From the NCBI RefSeq assembly GCF_031755915.1, contig NC_083379.1, forward strand, positions 46,756,001-46,820,000: a DNA stretch of 64,000 nt, written 5' to 3'. The position numbers and the translations under genes are program-made. The notes under the pieces were generated by a model. The model did no database searches. It saw only the letters and a program-made list of their open reading frames with translations, and had not been told where the DNA came from. This document shows, one piece after another, positions 47,406 through 58,274 of this stretch. Origin of the DNA: Ziziphus jujuba (taxonomy: Eukaryota; Streptophyta; Magnoliopsida; Rosales; Rhamnaceae). Numbering within the stretch: the first letter of the stretch is position 1; every line of letters begins with the position of its first letter.

Positions 47406-47884
47406 ATTTGGAAGATAACTGTTCAGAAAATTAATATTACAGGACACCACTCAAGCCTTGGAACTATTTAAGTTGCGTGTATGGCTTAAATACCACAAAT
47501 AATTGTTTAGAGGGCAAGCAAGACCACGTGACATACTTGTAACAGTGCAAACCGTGTCAATGAAACAAAAATATCCTATGGTATTTTTTACCTACCACCC
47601 AATACCCCGAAAGTATTCGAGTTTTTTCCCTCTTATTAGTCGCATGTATAACTTTGATATACAAATTTTTCTTTTTTTTTCGTGTTTGTTTTTGTTTTGT
47701 CTTTCTTCTCTTCAAGTAGACACCCTCTCTCATAATCAACAAAATTAATAGGTAAGATAATAATGTCTAATAAACATTAAGCTGAAAATTAAACATATGA
47801 TACAGAAGGCGGGGTCTCGAACAGGTGGGTTAACAAGCCTGTTACCATCACCCAAACTAGTTCATGATTAACCTTAATACTGCA
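47406..47884. promoter_or_regulatory. upstream region of the intact ZRK gene, with a G-box
   Basis: A perfect CACGTG lies at 47525-47530, about 120 bp upstream of the chosen start codon. The rest is AT- and T-rich, with no other recognised element. The regulatory role is inferred from position only. Confidence 0.35.
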
Positions 47885-48675
47885 TCTTATTGAGAAATCA
47901 GAGTACTTGTGCCACGTCCTTCAAGGAAGGTCTTTCGTACGGATTCAATATTACACACCTAAGTGCCACCTCAGCACATTCCGTTAACTGTCCTCTGTTT
48001 CCATCTTCCAATATGTTAGCCTTCAGGCAAGTATCATGCAGTTCATCAAAGCTGCAATCTCCTTTAACTTGAAACACTATTTTTTAGGACCCCCAAATAC
48101 GTAGTCATCCATACAATTCAACAAAGTTCTTGATTTTTTTCCTGCCAATATGTCAACCAATACAATACTACAGCTATATACATCGCTCTTTTATGTAATT
48201 CGACCGCTTACCACTTCTGGGGCAAGGTATCCTATAGTCCCTCCCATTTTATCAAGGAATTGGTACAGAGATTTGGAACTCAGCGAGCTAAGGAACATAA
48301 TCTTGGTCTAAGAATGTATACCTTGGCATTATATCCTCATGGATGATCACACTGGAAGCACCTTCTAGGGGCTAGATGCGAAAGCATTTGCTAATTGGGT
48401 AGCAATCCTCCACTTGATCTCCCATGGTACCACTTTTTCAACGTTGATGTAGATTTAATCTGACAAATTTCCATTTCCTGCAAATTCATACACCAACATG
48501 GGGATTTCAGTCTCTGGGCACTAACCCAAAAGTTTTTCAGTACAATAGCTCAATCTTCATGAGTTCCTTTTATAGAATATGTAATTCCAATCCCTTCGAA
48601 GTATTCCATCTATGTGAAAGTTATTTGTTGCCTTGTTGAGCTCCTTTCTGGTGAACATCCTAATTGTATTTCTAT
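47885..48675 (-). pseudogene. ZRK pseudogene D
   Basis: Decayed copy covering most of the family protein. The C-terminal end lies at about 47885-48010, the kinase middle part at about 48160-48470 (readable pieces include the HEDIMPRYTFLDQDYVP-like catalytic region), and the N-terminal piece RMFTRKELNKATNNFHIDGI at about 48590-48665. Stops and frameshifts occur throughout. It is clearly closest to pseudogene F (49883-50973), sharing long near-identical stretches such as the SFDELH-encoding region, so D and F arose by a later duplication. Confidence 0.75.
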
Positions 48676-48863
48676 ACATTATCTCATCAAATCAAAACAT
48701 AAAAATAACAAAAGCATGTTTATTAAGTCACGAGAGGCTATGGCCGTAATCACTTGGTAAAAAGGACACATTGTTCTGATTTGGACATAATTTTTGTGAA
48801 ACAGATTTTTAAAAAAAGAATATATGCATATGTATATATATATATATATTGAGAGCTGCTTTT

Positions 48864-49286
48864 ACTAATTTGATTCCCATTTGCAGGGAATTCATACACC
48901 AACATGGGTAAATCTGTCTCCGGGCAGCAACACAACAGCTTCAAAACATTCTTGTGCTTGCTCATCTGTAATGCAATTGCTGCTTCCTCTGCAATAAGTT
49001 GAAGAGAATTGTAACTGAATGGAACTGCGATTGGTTTGAACTTTTTCACCAAAAACTGACCATTTCCGTGATCATCTTTGTACAGATTATAGTTCCAATC
49101 TCGGTGAAGCTCTCTATTATCATGAAAGTCAATTGTTGCATCTTTGAGATAATTTTCAGAGTAGATTCGAATGGGATTGCATTTTCCATTAAAACAAATT
49201 ATCATCTGTTCTAACAGGGCAGCCCCATTCTTTAGATAGAAGCTCTCCTTCGTTTTGCATTCAGAATTTTTGAAGCGCCTCAACAT
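48864..49286 (-). pseudogene. ZRK pseudogene E, N-lobe only
   Basis: An intact reading frame from ATG (49286) through MLRRFKNSECKTKESFYLKN, GAALLEQMIICFNGKCNPIR, YSENYLKDATIDF, KLLCCCPETDLPMLVYEFPA, breaking off after NGN. The remaining two thirds of the kinase fold is absent; downstream sequence is a (TA)n tract and unrelated DNA. It is the second-best preserved copy and could still be transcribed as a truncated N-lobe protein of about 145-178 residues, but I treat it as a fragment. Confidence 0.75.
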
Positions 49287-49489
49287 GTTCGAAAACTATT
49301 TGCAGAAAAATTGTAAAGGAGACTTACCAAAACCAAAACCAAAATGTAACTGAATGTTCTTGTTGGTTCGAGGACATCACTCAAAGATTAGATATATTAG
49401 CAAGTTGTGTAGTCAACTACGGCGTAAATAATTGTTAAATGTTCAATTATGAATAATTCTGAAAAGAGTGAAAGTCACAAATAATCTTA

Positions 49490-49780
49490 TGATCATCCGC
49501 AGTAGTTGAATGTTTCACTTCGAGACACCTCTCTATGACCTGGTCTGACCTCATTCCAACACCTTCGCAGCTAAAGTCTCTAAAGTTTGAGACATTAATG
49601 TTGCTATAAGAATCTGAATTTGAGCTATCAATGTTGTCTTTCGTCTAATTCAGAACCTGGAGTGGTACAAAATGGAGATGTGGGGAGATCCGAAATAAGA
49701 TTGCTTTATCACACAAGTCAATAACATTGGGATTGTGCTTCCATTCATCTAACGAGATATGATTGACATGGAGAAGACAA
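49490..49780 (-). pseudogene. short ZRK C-lobe remnant
   Basis: Minus-strand sequence around 49505-49600 resembles the C-lobe end of the ZRK family at nucleotide level (cacttcgagacacctctcta matches the LVERC-encoding region of the intact gene). It is too degraded to delimit well. Confidence 0.4.
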
Positions 49781-49882
49781 GACACATAATTGGACATAGA
49801 CCCAACAAAAAAGGTGAAAGATGCTTCTAAGTCATCTGAATAAGCCTGTTACCATCAACTATACTAGTTCATGATTTAAACA

Positions 49883-50973
49883 TTAATCCATTTTAATACG
49901 GCAATTATTGAGATATCTGAGTGCTTGTGCCACTTCTTTCATTGAGGGTCTTCCATCAGGATTCATTCTTACACACCTTAGTGCCACCTCAGCACATTCC
50001 ATTACTTGTCCGCTGTTTCCGTATTCCAATATGCTAGCGTTCAAGCAGGCTTCCTTCTAATACCATTTCCTCAACACTCCAATCACTACTATCCAACTCA
50101 TGCAGTTCATCAAAGCTGCAATATCTTGGAACTTGAAACACTATTTTCAGGACTCCCAAATGCGTTATCATCCAACAATTGAACAAGTCCCTAATTTTCT
50201 TTCCTGTCAATATCTCAAGCAGTATAATGCTAAAATTATGGAAATCACTACAGAACAAGGTACCCTATAGTCCCTCCCATTTTTGCATCTACATGAGTTT
50301 TTCCTAAAGGAATTGGTATAAGATTTGGAACTCACAGAGTTTAGGAACATAGTCTTGGTCTAAGAATTTGTACCTTGGCATTATATCTCTATGGATGACC
50401 ACCCTGGAAGCACCTTCATGGAGATATGCAAGAGCATTTGCTACTCGGGTAGAAATCCTCAACTTGATCTCCCATGATAGCACTTTTTCACCATTCTGAC
50501 AGATTTCCATTTCCTGCAAATTCATACACCAACACGGGAACTTCAGTCTCTAGCCAGCAAGCCAAAAGCTTCAAAACATTTTTGTGTTTGTTCAGCTGGG
50601 AGACTATTGCAACTTCATATTTTTTGAACTCTACAGGCTAGATCTTCCAAACTTTTTCACTAAAATAAATATCTTGATCTCCATGAGTCACTTTGTAGAG
50701 TATGTAATTCCAATCTCTTTGAAGGACTCCATCTATGTGATAGCTGTTTGTTGCCTTGTCGAGCTCGTTTTTGGTGAACATCCTAATGGAATTGCAATAG
50801 CCATTGGAAGTAGTAATAAGCTTTTGTAACACTCTACCTCCATTTTTTATGAAGAAGCTGTCCTCTTTTTCTGTGGTATTGTATTTGCAAATATCATATT
50901 CCTCATCTTTGGTTTTTTTTTGATTTTTTTTTGGTGGGTTGTTTTTTCTTTGTGATTCCTGAAAGAGCATCAT
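49883..50973 (-). pseudogene. ZRK pseudogene F
   Basis: Full-length but broken copy. The N-terminus at 50638-50973 reads FFIKNGGRVLQKLITTSNGY, RMFTKNELDKATNSYHIDGV, LQRDWNYILYKVTHGDQDIY, then loses frame. Middle pieces at about 50304-50525 encode WEIKLRISTRVANALAYLHE and VVIHRDIMPRYKFLDQDYVP. The C-terminal region at 49883-50258 has ILLEILTGKK and a frame-shifted tail matching ALRCVRMNPDGRPSMKEVAQ. Several frameshifts exclude a complete product. Nearest relative in the window is pseudogene D. Confidence 0.78.
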
Positions 50974-51040
50974 CTTATTCAGAACTAGATTGATGATTTT
51001 TACTTGAAAGTGGTAACATGGTAAGAAAAAGGCTATAGAG

Positions 51041-51198
51041 ATGCATCTAAAACGGCTCAAGCGCTAAGGTATTTTGACTGTAATCTAAATTCGATGCATC
51101 TAAAACGGCTCAAGCACTATGGTATTTTGATTGTAATCTTAATTCGATGAATCTAAAATGGCTCAAGCACTATGGTATTTTGACTGTAACCCTAATCC
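51041..51198. repeat. three tandem copies of a 53-bp unit
   Basis: A unit starting atgcatctaaaacggctcaa recurs at 51041-51093, 51094-51146 and 51147-51198. Copies differ at a few positions (for example gcgctaagg versus gcactatgg), so the array is older than the clean two-copy duplications elsewhere. It sits just upstream of pseudogene F and could be part of its former promoter. Confidence 0.9.
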
Positions 51199-51657
51199 AT
51201 AACCCACGAATTTTGACTTCAAAGCTTGGAGGTGTACAAAAATGGAGATGTGGGTAGATCCAAATAAGACTTCAAAGTCACATATTCAAAACATAGAGAT
51301 TGTTATCTCATTTGTCCAAGGAGATATGGCCATGCAGGACAGAACTTGATCCCAAAAAATTTTCTCAGGAAAGAACGTTGGAAACTTGCATTATATAATA
51401 CCATGATTTTGTTATTCCCCTCGCCTAAAGTATTAAATTTAGGGAAGCAATGCAGCCAAGAAAAATGGGAAAGAAAAAGTAAAAGAAAAGATTCACTTGG
51501 GCAGGATTATCCCCTGAAAAAGGGAGGAGGGGGGAAATCAAATAAAAGTACTCCAATTAACATTCAAAACGAGAAAGTAATTAAAAATTAAGAGGCAAGA
51601 ACAAATTATACACTTCCCAGAGGCTAGAGCTACAATAACCAAAACAAACAAGCACCA
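51199..51657. other. intergenic spacer
   Basis: About 460 bp separating the ZRK cluster from the ENODL17-type gene. The right end must contain that gene's 3' UTR. No coding potential or repeat of note. Confidence 0.5.
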
Positions 51658-52460
51658 CTAGAAACACGCAGATCCAAACCAGGTCAATGCAAAAGACACC
51701 ACCAGAGCCCTAAATCCCAGCCTCGGCACCACTGCAGCAGAGGAATGATTGGAGGAGAGCTCCCTTGAGGAAGGTGAAGTTGGTGGAGGAGGCAGTGGAT
51801 GGACAAGAACAGAGACCTTCATGCCATTGAAGCACTGGCCATTGCCACAAATAAAGTAATACCTTTTGGCCTTGTTGAGGGGTACGAAATCTTTACCATT
51901 GCTCCAGTTTCCCAATGCACCTTCAGTTGTGCAATTATCATATCCAGTTTGGTTCACCTCAAACACATTGTACTGATTTTTTTGGTACCTAAATGCTGTA
52001 ACAAAGCATATATTTTGTGGAAAAAAAAAAATGAAAAACCCAGGCAAAGTTTGGAGGAAAAGAATCGGGGAAAAGAAACCCACAAAGCTAAAAAGCCAAG
52101 AAAGGAAGTGAATTTATGAAATAGAGATATATAAGCTTGGTCTTTGAAGAAAAAAAAGTAAAAAAAAAAAAAAAAAAAAGTGGATTTGAAGATCCTTTAT
52201 ATATAATTTACGTATTCGATACAGATCCAACATATAAAGACAGTGATTCATTTACTGTGTGTGAGAGAGAGAGAGAGAGAGGGCTTACAAATAAGGTCGC
52301 CAACATAGAAGGTCTGGTTGTTGGCCCAAAGTGTGTAGTTGATGCCGGGATTCCAGCCCTTGTTAGCTCCAACAATGTGGTCGGTCGCAAAGATTGGAGA
52401 AATGGTCGCAACGACGAAGATGAGGAAGACGGAGAAGATGAGGTGGAGTGAGCTGGACAT
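51658..52460 (-). CDS. ENODL17: early nodulin-like protein 17 (lamin-like) phytocyanin
   Basis: Secreted, probably GPI-anchored plastocyanin-like arabinogalactan-type protein of the plasma membrane/cell wall. Two exons, 52289-52460 and 51658-51995, join in phase (DLI|SFRYQK), giving 169 residues. Signal peptide about residues 1-26 (SLHLIFSVFLIFVVATISPI, then FA before TDHIVG). The phytocyanin domain follows: HIVGANKGWNPGINYTLWA, FRYQKNQYNVFEVNQTGYDN, NWSNGKDFVPLNKAKRYYFI and CGNGQCFNGMKVSVLVH. The copper-binding histidines of true plastocyanins are replaced (the usual GHC is GQC), so copper binding is not expected, as in other ENODLs. Several NxT/NxS sites, a short Pro/Ser linker and a hydrophobic tail (RALVVSFALTWFGSACF) fit a GPI signal. 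The intron begins directly with a (CT)n tract after the GTAAGC donor. Confidence 0.92.
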
Positions 52461-53785
52461 GTTCACTTCTGTAGTTGGTTGGTTTGCTTTTGCTTTCTTT
52501 CGCTCTCTCTCTTTCTTGAGAAATATCCTGATTAGTAGGAGTAAGTGGGAGATGGAAACCTTTTGACTAGACACTCGCTAAAGTCCAAAATAGGTATACA
52601 GAGTATACAGCATACGGCCAAAGAAAGTTTTCATGAGAGACAAGAGACACAGTGGTCCACTGGACAGTTGCAGTATAAATTATATTAATCATAAAGAATA
52701 CAGTATGGTTCCATTTCAAATTGCTAGATTTGAATTAAAGCATGAAATTGAATTACATTACAGCCGGAGTTTTCCCATAGGGAAGTGAACCACCTTTTCT
52801 ACTTTAATCTTTATGCTTCTGGGATAACATTTTATCGATAGGTTTAATAAATAGCAGGTTTTTGATCAATCTAAATGGTACAAGAATCAGTAAAAAAGAG
52901 GAGTTGCAACTTGCAAGCATAGGTAAGTCATAAGCATTAAGCTTAAACTTGTTTTGTTAGGAAATTGACGTAAATGCCGCCAGTAAAAAGAGATTTGAAG
53001 ATGAAGAAATACCTAAAATTCGAGTGTTCTTATGAAAATGAAAATCACATCTACAAAACATATCATGACAAGTCCAATTTGAGTGAGCAAGCCACCCCGA
53101 CAAAAGGTATCGAATCCTTTCAATTTGAATCTGCACCAACCAAAGCTTGTACATCTAGACATTATCAGCTCCTTGAATATGACATTTTTTCTTTTTTTGG
53201 GGGTGAATTCCGTTGAATATGATTGCACATGCAAGAGAACGAATTATTGTTAAAATTCTTTCGGTTTCGATATACATAACTTTTTGGTTTACAAATAGGA
53301 CTGTCATTAAAATATCTCCACTCGACAACGAAAATAACAAATAAGCAGCCAAGGGAGAAAATCTCCAAGTTTACTCGACTGAATACATTCCAAACTTATG
53401 TCACTGCGCCAACTGATAGACAAGTAAGACAGTAGACGATAATGCATCACGTAATGCAGAGAACCGAAACATAAGAGGGAGCACCGCTATAGAGAGTGAT
53501 GTTTCTTATCGGAAATGCTTTTTCGTGAGAGAATTTCATTGACATGGATGTTTTATGTGTAATAAAGTGAACCACTGTCGGCACACTGCAATTCAAGAGC
53601 GGCCCTGATTTATACAGAGATACTGACTTATCAATTTATTTACTTGGAACAGTTTATTGTCAATTTATCTAGCTTGCTTTCTTATAAGAACCTCCTTTTG
53701 TGACTCCTTCAATAGTGAGCATCTCTCTACACCATTAGTGTAATTCTGCTAACAGGGACGAAGAATCTTTCTGAACTGTATCAGA
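52461..53785. other. intergenic region
   Basis: 1.3 kb between the ENODL17-type start and the PPR stop. The left few hundred bases should be the ENODL17 promoter and leader; the right end holds the PPR 3' UTR. No protein-like frame or repeat recognised. Confidence 0.55.
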
Positions 53786-55710
53786 CTATTGAAGAGACGT
53801 CTTCTTCTCTGTTTGGTGATGATTTTCTCCTTTCATCGTGTTGCCTTTCTTGTGACTCACCCTTTTTTCTCCTTTCAATTGTCTCAATTGCCGTTTTCTC
53901 TTATCAATCCTGTTGCTCTTTGGTTCTTTCAACAACTTCTTAAGCTTTGGATCTTCTACAAATCCATCTGACCTCATCTCAGAAAGAAAAGTGTTAGCCT
54001 TGTTTAACAACCCAAAGGTGGCCAGCCCTTGTATCATTACTGTGTAATGAGTAGAATCAGGCACTACTTCATACTGCCTCATTTCTTCCCAGATCTTCAC
54101 TGCATTCTCAGGTTGCTCTAATTTGAAGAACTTTCTAAGAATTATAAGAAAAGTTTCGCTGCTAGGACCTAAGTTAGCTTTCTTCATCCGGTTAACAACT
54201 TCAAGAGTTCCCTCAAAACCTACAGTCCCAAGAAACGCATGGTAGGTCTCAGAAGTCGGGCAGATATTCTCCTCTATCATAGTGGTTAATATCTTTCTTG
54301 CCACCTCTAGCTTTTGTGCTTCACATAAAGGACGTATCATTGAGTTATAGGTGGTAGAATCTGGACGCAAACCCAATTCTTTCACCTTGTCCAACATTTT
54401 GAGAGCTTCTCCCAAGCAATTTTCATGAGTTAGCACATAAATTAATGAATTGTAAACCTCGAGTCCTGGAACCCAACCCCTTTTCTTCATTTCATCATAG
54501 AGTCTGAGTGAGTCGAAAAGATTCCCTACTTTTGAGAAGCAAGATACCATGTAAGTATACGAAGTTGCATCTGGCAGTATACAGCATTTCGACATTTCTC
54601 TCCAAACTCGCTTTGCTTCAAATACATCAACAGACATGTTACACCACCCATTAAGAATAATGTTAAAGCTCTCAGTCTCCAATGGGAAGGGCTTCTTATT
54701 TACAAGCATAAATTCTTCAGCCTCTTCGATGTATCCATGTGCACAAAGAGCATTCAAGAGGAAGCGGTATGCTTCATGATCATGAGCCAAACTGAACTTT
54801 TCCATAATGTCGAATGTCCAAATGGCCTTGGATGGATCATCTGCAAATGCATATCTGATCAACAGCAGAGTGCATACAAGAAAAGGCAATATTTTGAAAT
54901 AAGATTAGTGAAGCTCTGAAATGATTTAACAAGGTACAAAATCAGGGCTCTTCAACACTAATAATCAATAGAAATACGAAAGCTAATAATCTTATATAAT
55001 ATCTGAAAGATATGCAAGAAAAAATTATAACCATCTCTACAGCTAAATTAGCAACCAACCAAATTTTAAAAAGTAATGGGAAACGGAATACTCCAATCTC
55101 ACCTATCAATCATGATAAGCATTGCACGCCTGGTATCCATCGAAGATCGATGCAGGTCTCGTATCAAACACCAAGCAGTATTAAACTTTCTATGATTACC
55201 CAAAACCCATATTAACAAATTACAAGTTTCTTCATCACTACAGCCGCATTTTTCACCCCATTTGAAAGCCAAAAATGCCAGCTTCCACTCTTCCCTCAAT
55301 CCCCAAATAGCAGAACAGACCAAATCTCGGGTGGCCTCGATGCCCGACTCTTGAATAGACAACATGGCCTCTGTTTCCGTAGGAAGATCAGCGGCCCGTT
55401 TGAGTATTTCCACAGACTCGAGAACACCAGGGTCGTGGAGATCATATATCCGGAATCCAAGGCCATGGAAGTCAAATGGGTAGTTGAGATTCTGTGCAGA
55501 GAAAAGTTGCAGAGAAGAGAAGTGGGGGGTTTGTAGAGAAGAGCTTCGAAAAGGAACGAGAATTGTCTGACGAAATGCTTGAGAGAAAAGGCGATGAAGC
55601 GGGTTCACAAAAGAACAAGACGACGAGTGAGTAATGGGACGAAGAAGTTGTGGAAGAAAAAGCTGCGATTGTATCTTCCATATACTCCTCCCAAGCGTCG
55701 AAATCGCCAT
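53786..55710 (-). CDS. mitochondrial pentatricopeptide repeat protein, At1g80880 type
   Basis: P-class PPR protein, expected to bind organellar RNA. Two exons, 55103-55710 and 53786-54854, join in phase 2 (IDR|YAFADD), giving 558 residues. The N-terminus is rich in Arg/Ser with few acids (MAISTLGRSIWKIQSQLFLP), consistent with a mitochondrial targeting peptide. The repeats begin around residue 150 and continue to about 500; clear 35-residue units include NIILNGWCNMSVDVFEAKRV, SYTYMVSCFSKVGNLFDSLR, VYNSLIYVLTHENCLGEALK, TYNSMIRPLCEAQKLEVARK and HYTVMIQGLATFGLLNKANT. The C-terminus is strongly basic (RIDKRKRQLRQLKGEKRVSH). No DYW or E motifs. The name is recalled from the Arabidopsis neighbourhood; RNA target unknown. 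Confidence 0.9.
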
Positions 55711-56053
55711 CAGCTAGAGCCTTTGGAATACTCCTACCATTGCTAAAAAGTGCTTTTCCAAACAGCCAGAAGGTAATTTTACAAGAAAAAGACCATGCAA
55801 AAACTCAACCAAACAGCCAAATATTAAAAACTGTTTAACACGTGTGCAGCACAATTAAGAGCCAGGACACGAGACGGAATTGGTGTCAAAAGTTTACACC
55901 TGGCTCGAATAGTATAACCCAGCAGCCAAACAGAATGCTCCAGAAACAGTAGCCCCAAATTCTTCTTCTGCTTATTCATAAGCAAAAAAATAAATGACGG
56001 AGAGAAAGTCGGCGAGAAAGTGAGGGAAAGTTGCAGACTTGGCAGCAGTGGAG
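55711..56053. promoter_or_regulatory. 343-bp bidirectional promoter between the PPR gene and an 89-residue protein gene
   Basis: The start codons of two divergent genes are only 343 bp apart, so both promoters and leaders lie here. A perfect G-box CACGTG is at 55839-55844, near the middle. No clear TATA box is visible on either strand, which is common for housekeeping-type divergent pairs. Confidence 0.5.
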
Positions 56054-57160
56054 ATGAGCAGCGAGGCTAAAACCAATGGGAGAACTGGTGGAGGAGCAGG
56101 AGGAGGAAAAGTGGGGGGTTTTAGGGCGAGAATGGATCACTACCTCTACAGTGGGGACAAAAAGCACGTCTTGGCGGGCATCGCTGTTATCAGCCTCGTC
56201 TTCGGCATCCCTTGGGTTCTCATGAACCGAGGTTCGCTTGCCCTTTCTCATCCTCAGTTGCTATTTCTTCTTCTTCTTTTTTATTTTTTTTATTTTTTTC
56301 CTTGTTCTGCTTAAATTCAATAAAAGATTTGAGCTTTTTTTCCAAGCTACACTCGATCTTAATTAGCAGAGAACAGAAAAATATTATAACTTGATTGATT
56401 TTTTCATTCCAGTAATCGCGGAGGATCGATAAAAATAAAATAAAATAAATCCCTTTAGAGCCATTGACATAGTTTTTATTTTAGTCAATTATATCGTTTC
56501 TTAATTTTTTTTAATTTTTTTTTTATTTTTTGGGTACATTTTTGTACTCTGTAGGTTTAAAATAGGAAAATTGTGATTAAAATTCTAGATGTAAGTGAAG
56601 TCTCTGCAACTGCAAATAACGCCCTTTGAGTTATATAAAACATTATGGTTTTGAAGAGATTATGGTTTCCTTCGACTACTTAAATTGACCTGCATTCAGT
56701 TCAGTTGGTTTCTATGTCTCTTTGCACAGCAATTTTTCTTTCTTTGCGTTGCAAGTTTTTCTTGTTTCTTCATATTATTTAGAATTCTACATCTGTTTTT
56801 AAAAAGATTTATGGACTTAAATCTGACTATGCATATGGTTCAAGTGGTTTGATTTTGCCACCCAAAAAAAAAAAAAAAAAAAGGGCGTCCATCGGAGCTT
56901 ACTCCTAGGCTCTTGAAATAATAGAAATACCATTGACTGTAAATTAACCTTTATGGGTGTGTTCGTATCCAATTGGACTGGTTTTAGCTATATATGAACT
57001 AAATGTCATCTTTTTATGTATTAGATATGTATTAAATCTTATACACTTGGAGTTCTTTTCTCTTGTAGGATCAAAGCATCAGTCTCATCAAGATTACTTG
57101 GAAAAGGCTGATAAAGCTAGGAGTGAAAGACTTTCTTCAGGTTCACCACCTGCTAAATGA
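56054..57160 (+). CDS. small single-pass membrane protein, At1g80890-like
   Basis: Two exons, 56054-56231 and 57069-57160, join in phase (NR|GSKHQSHQ), giving 89 residues. The N-terminus is Gly/Lys-rich (NGRTGGGAGGGKVGGFRARM), followed by MDHYLYSGDKKHVLAGIAVI, one hydrophobic segment (about residues 38-57, HVLAGIAVISLVFGIPWVLM) and a charged tail GSKHQSHQDYLEKADKARSE ending SSGSPPAK. It resembles plant proteins of unknown function that I recall next to MRS2-10 in Arabidopsis. ATG at 56054 is the first in frame. Its size, single membrane helix and HQDYLEKADKAR tail would suit an organellar or ER membrane accessory subunit, but this is speculation. Confidence 0.82.
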
Positions 57161-58274
57161 TTAGAAAGCTTTTTTTGAAGGCTGTAGTTTTGATGTGAGC
57201 ATTTTGAGAAAGTTATTATACTTTTGGTGAACATAATACTTCTTTTGTTGCTTGGAACTTTTTTTCCACCCTCTTGCAATATTTTTTGCAGAAGAATGTC
57301 TTCTTAATCTTATGAGCCGTGAGGAGTGAACGTAATGCTTTTCATGTTCGGCTGCAACATAAAATAGTAGTTGATAAGTCTGCAGTTTAGATGGTGTTGA
57401 AATAAAAAAAATAAAAGAAAAGAAAAAAAAATGCCCCTTTTACTCTTAGAAATTGTCTTGCAATGATTTGGCTACGAGGAGATTATGTTTCTGACATTTT
57501 GACGGCTCTCTGTTCTTCTAGCATCTTAAATTGTTTAATGCTTGTTGGTGCTATCGTTAGATTTTTGGTGGTCTAACTGTTAGGAAGTGTTTGGAAGTTA
57601 CTTTTTTCATAATTAGGCTGCTATCAACTAGAAAGAGCTGTTAAGATTGGCTTGCTAGGAGCATTTAATTATCCTAAATTTAAATTAACTATTTGTAATT
57701 GTCATCACTAAATACCTAGCATAATATTGGTGAGATTCTCAAAAGCCAGAGACCAAAATTGCTAACTTTCTAATCCGTAACAGATGCTCCTACAATAATA
57801 TGCTAGATAGAAAATCAATCAATAAATAAAGAGATGGCTGAATGGAAAAGATTCAGCATCTCACGTTTTTTGGCCGATTTCAGACTCAAAAGGAACCCAT
57901 CATTCCAAGTACTGGTGTTGATACGACCATATTAAGATAATTAGCACACCAATGCGAACAGCATCATATGATTTTTTGTTTTTTGGAGCTTGCCGTGCTA
58001 ACATTAAGTCCTCGCAATATGCCCTTAACTCGCCTATTGAAGATGACCAAACAAGTATGCATATAATTGATTTCCATTTAACATTATATAAAAGTATGCA
58101 TATAATTGATTTCCATTTAACATTATATAAAAAGTATCTTACAGATGCTTCTCAATTGAGGTGAAAGAATTGGACCAAATTACCCGGATTTTCATTTTCC
58201 TATTTGCCATATATCTAGACAAAATACAAAAGTGAAATAATGAATCCTACTTTATGCAGTTTTCATTGTACAAT
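57161..58274. other. intergenic region between convergent genes
   Basis: 1.1 kb containing the 3' UTRs of the 89-residue protein gene and of MRS2, and a clean 39-bp tandem duplication (58054-58131). No coding potential recognised. Confidence 0.55.
58054..58131. repeat. 39-bp perfect tandem duplication
   Basis: The unit agtatgcatataattgattt and its following 19 bases occur twice back to back (58054-58092 and 58093-58131) without mismatch. It is about 150 bp beyond the MRS2 stop codon, so it may be in the 3' UTR or just after it. Confidence 0.92.

Noticed and set aside
51041..51198. CRISPR-like array
   Set aside because: Three contiguous copies without spacers in plant nuclear DNA; an ordinary tandem repeat.
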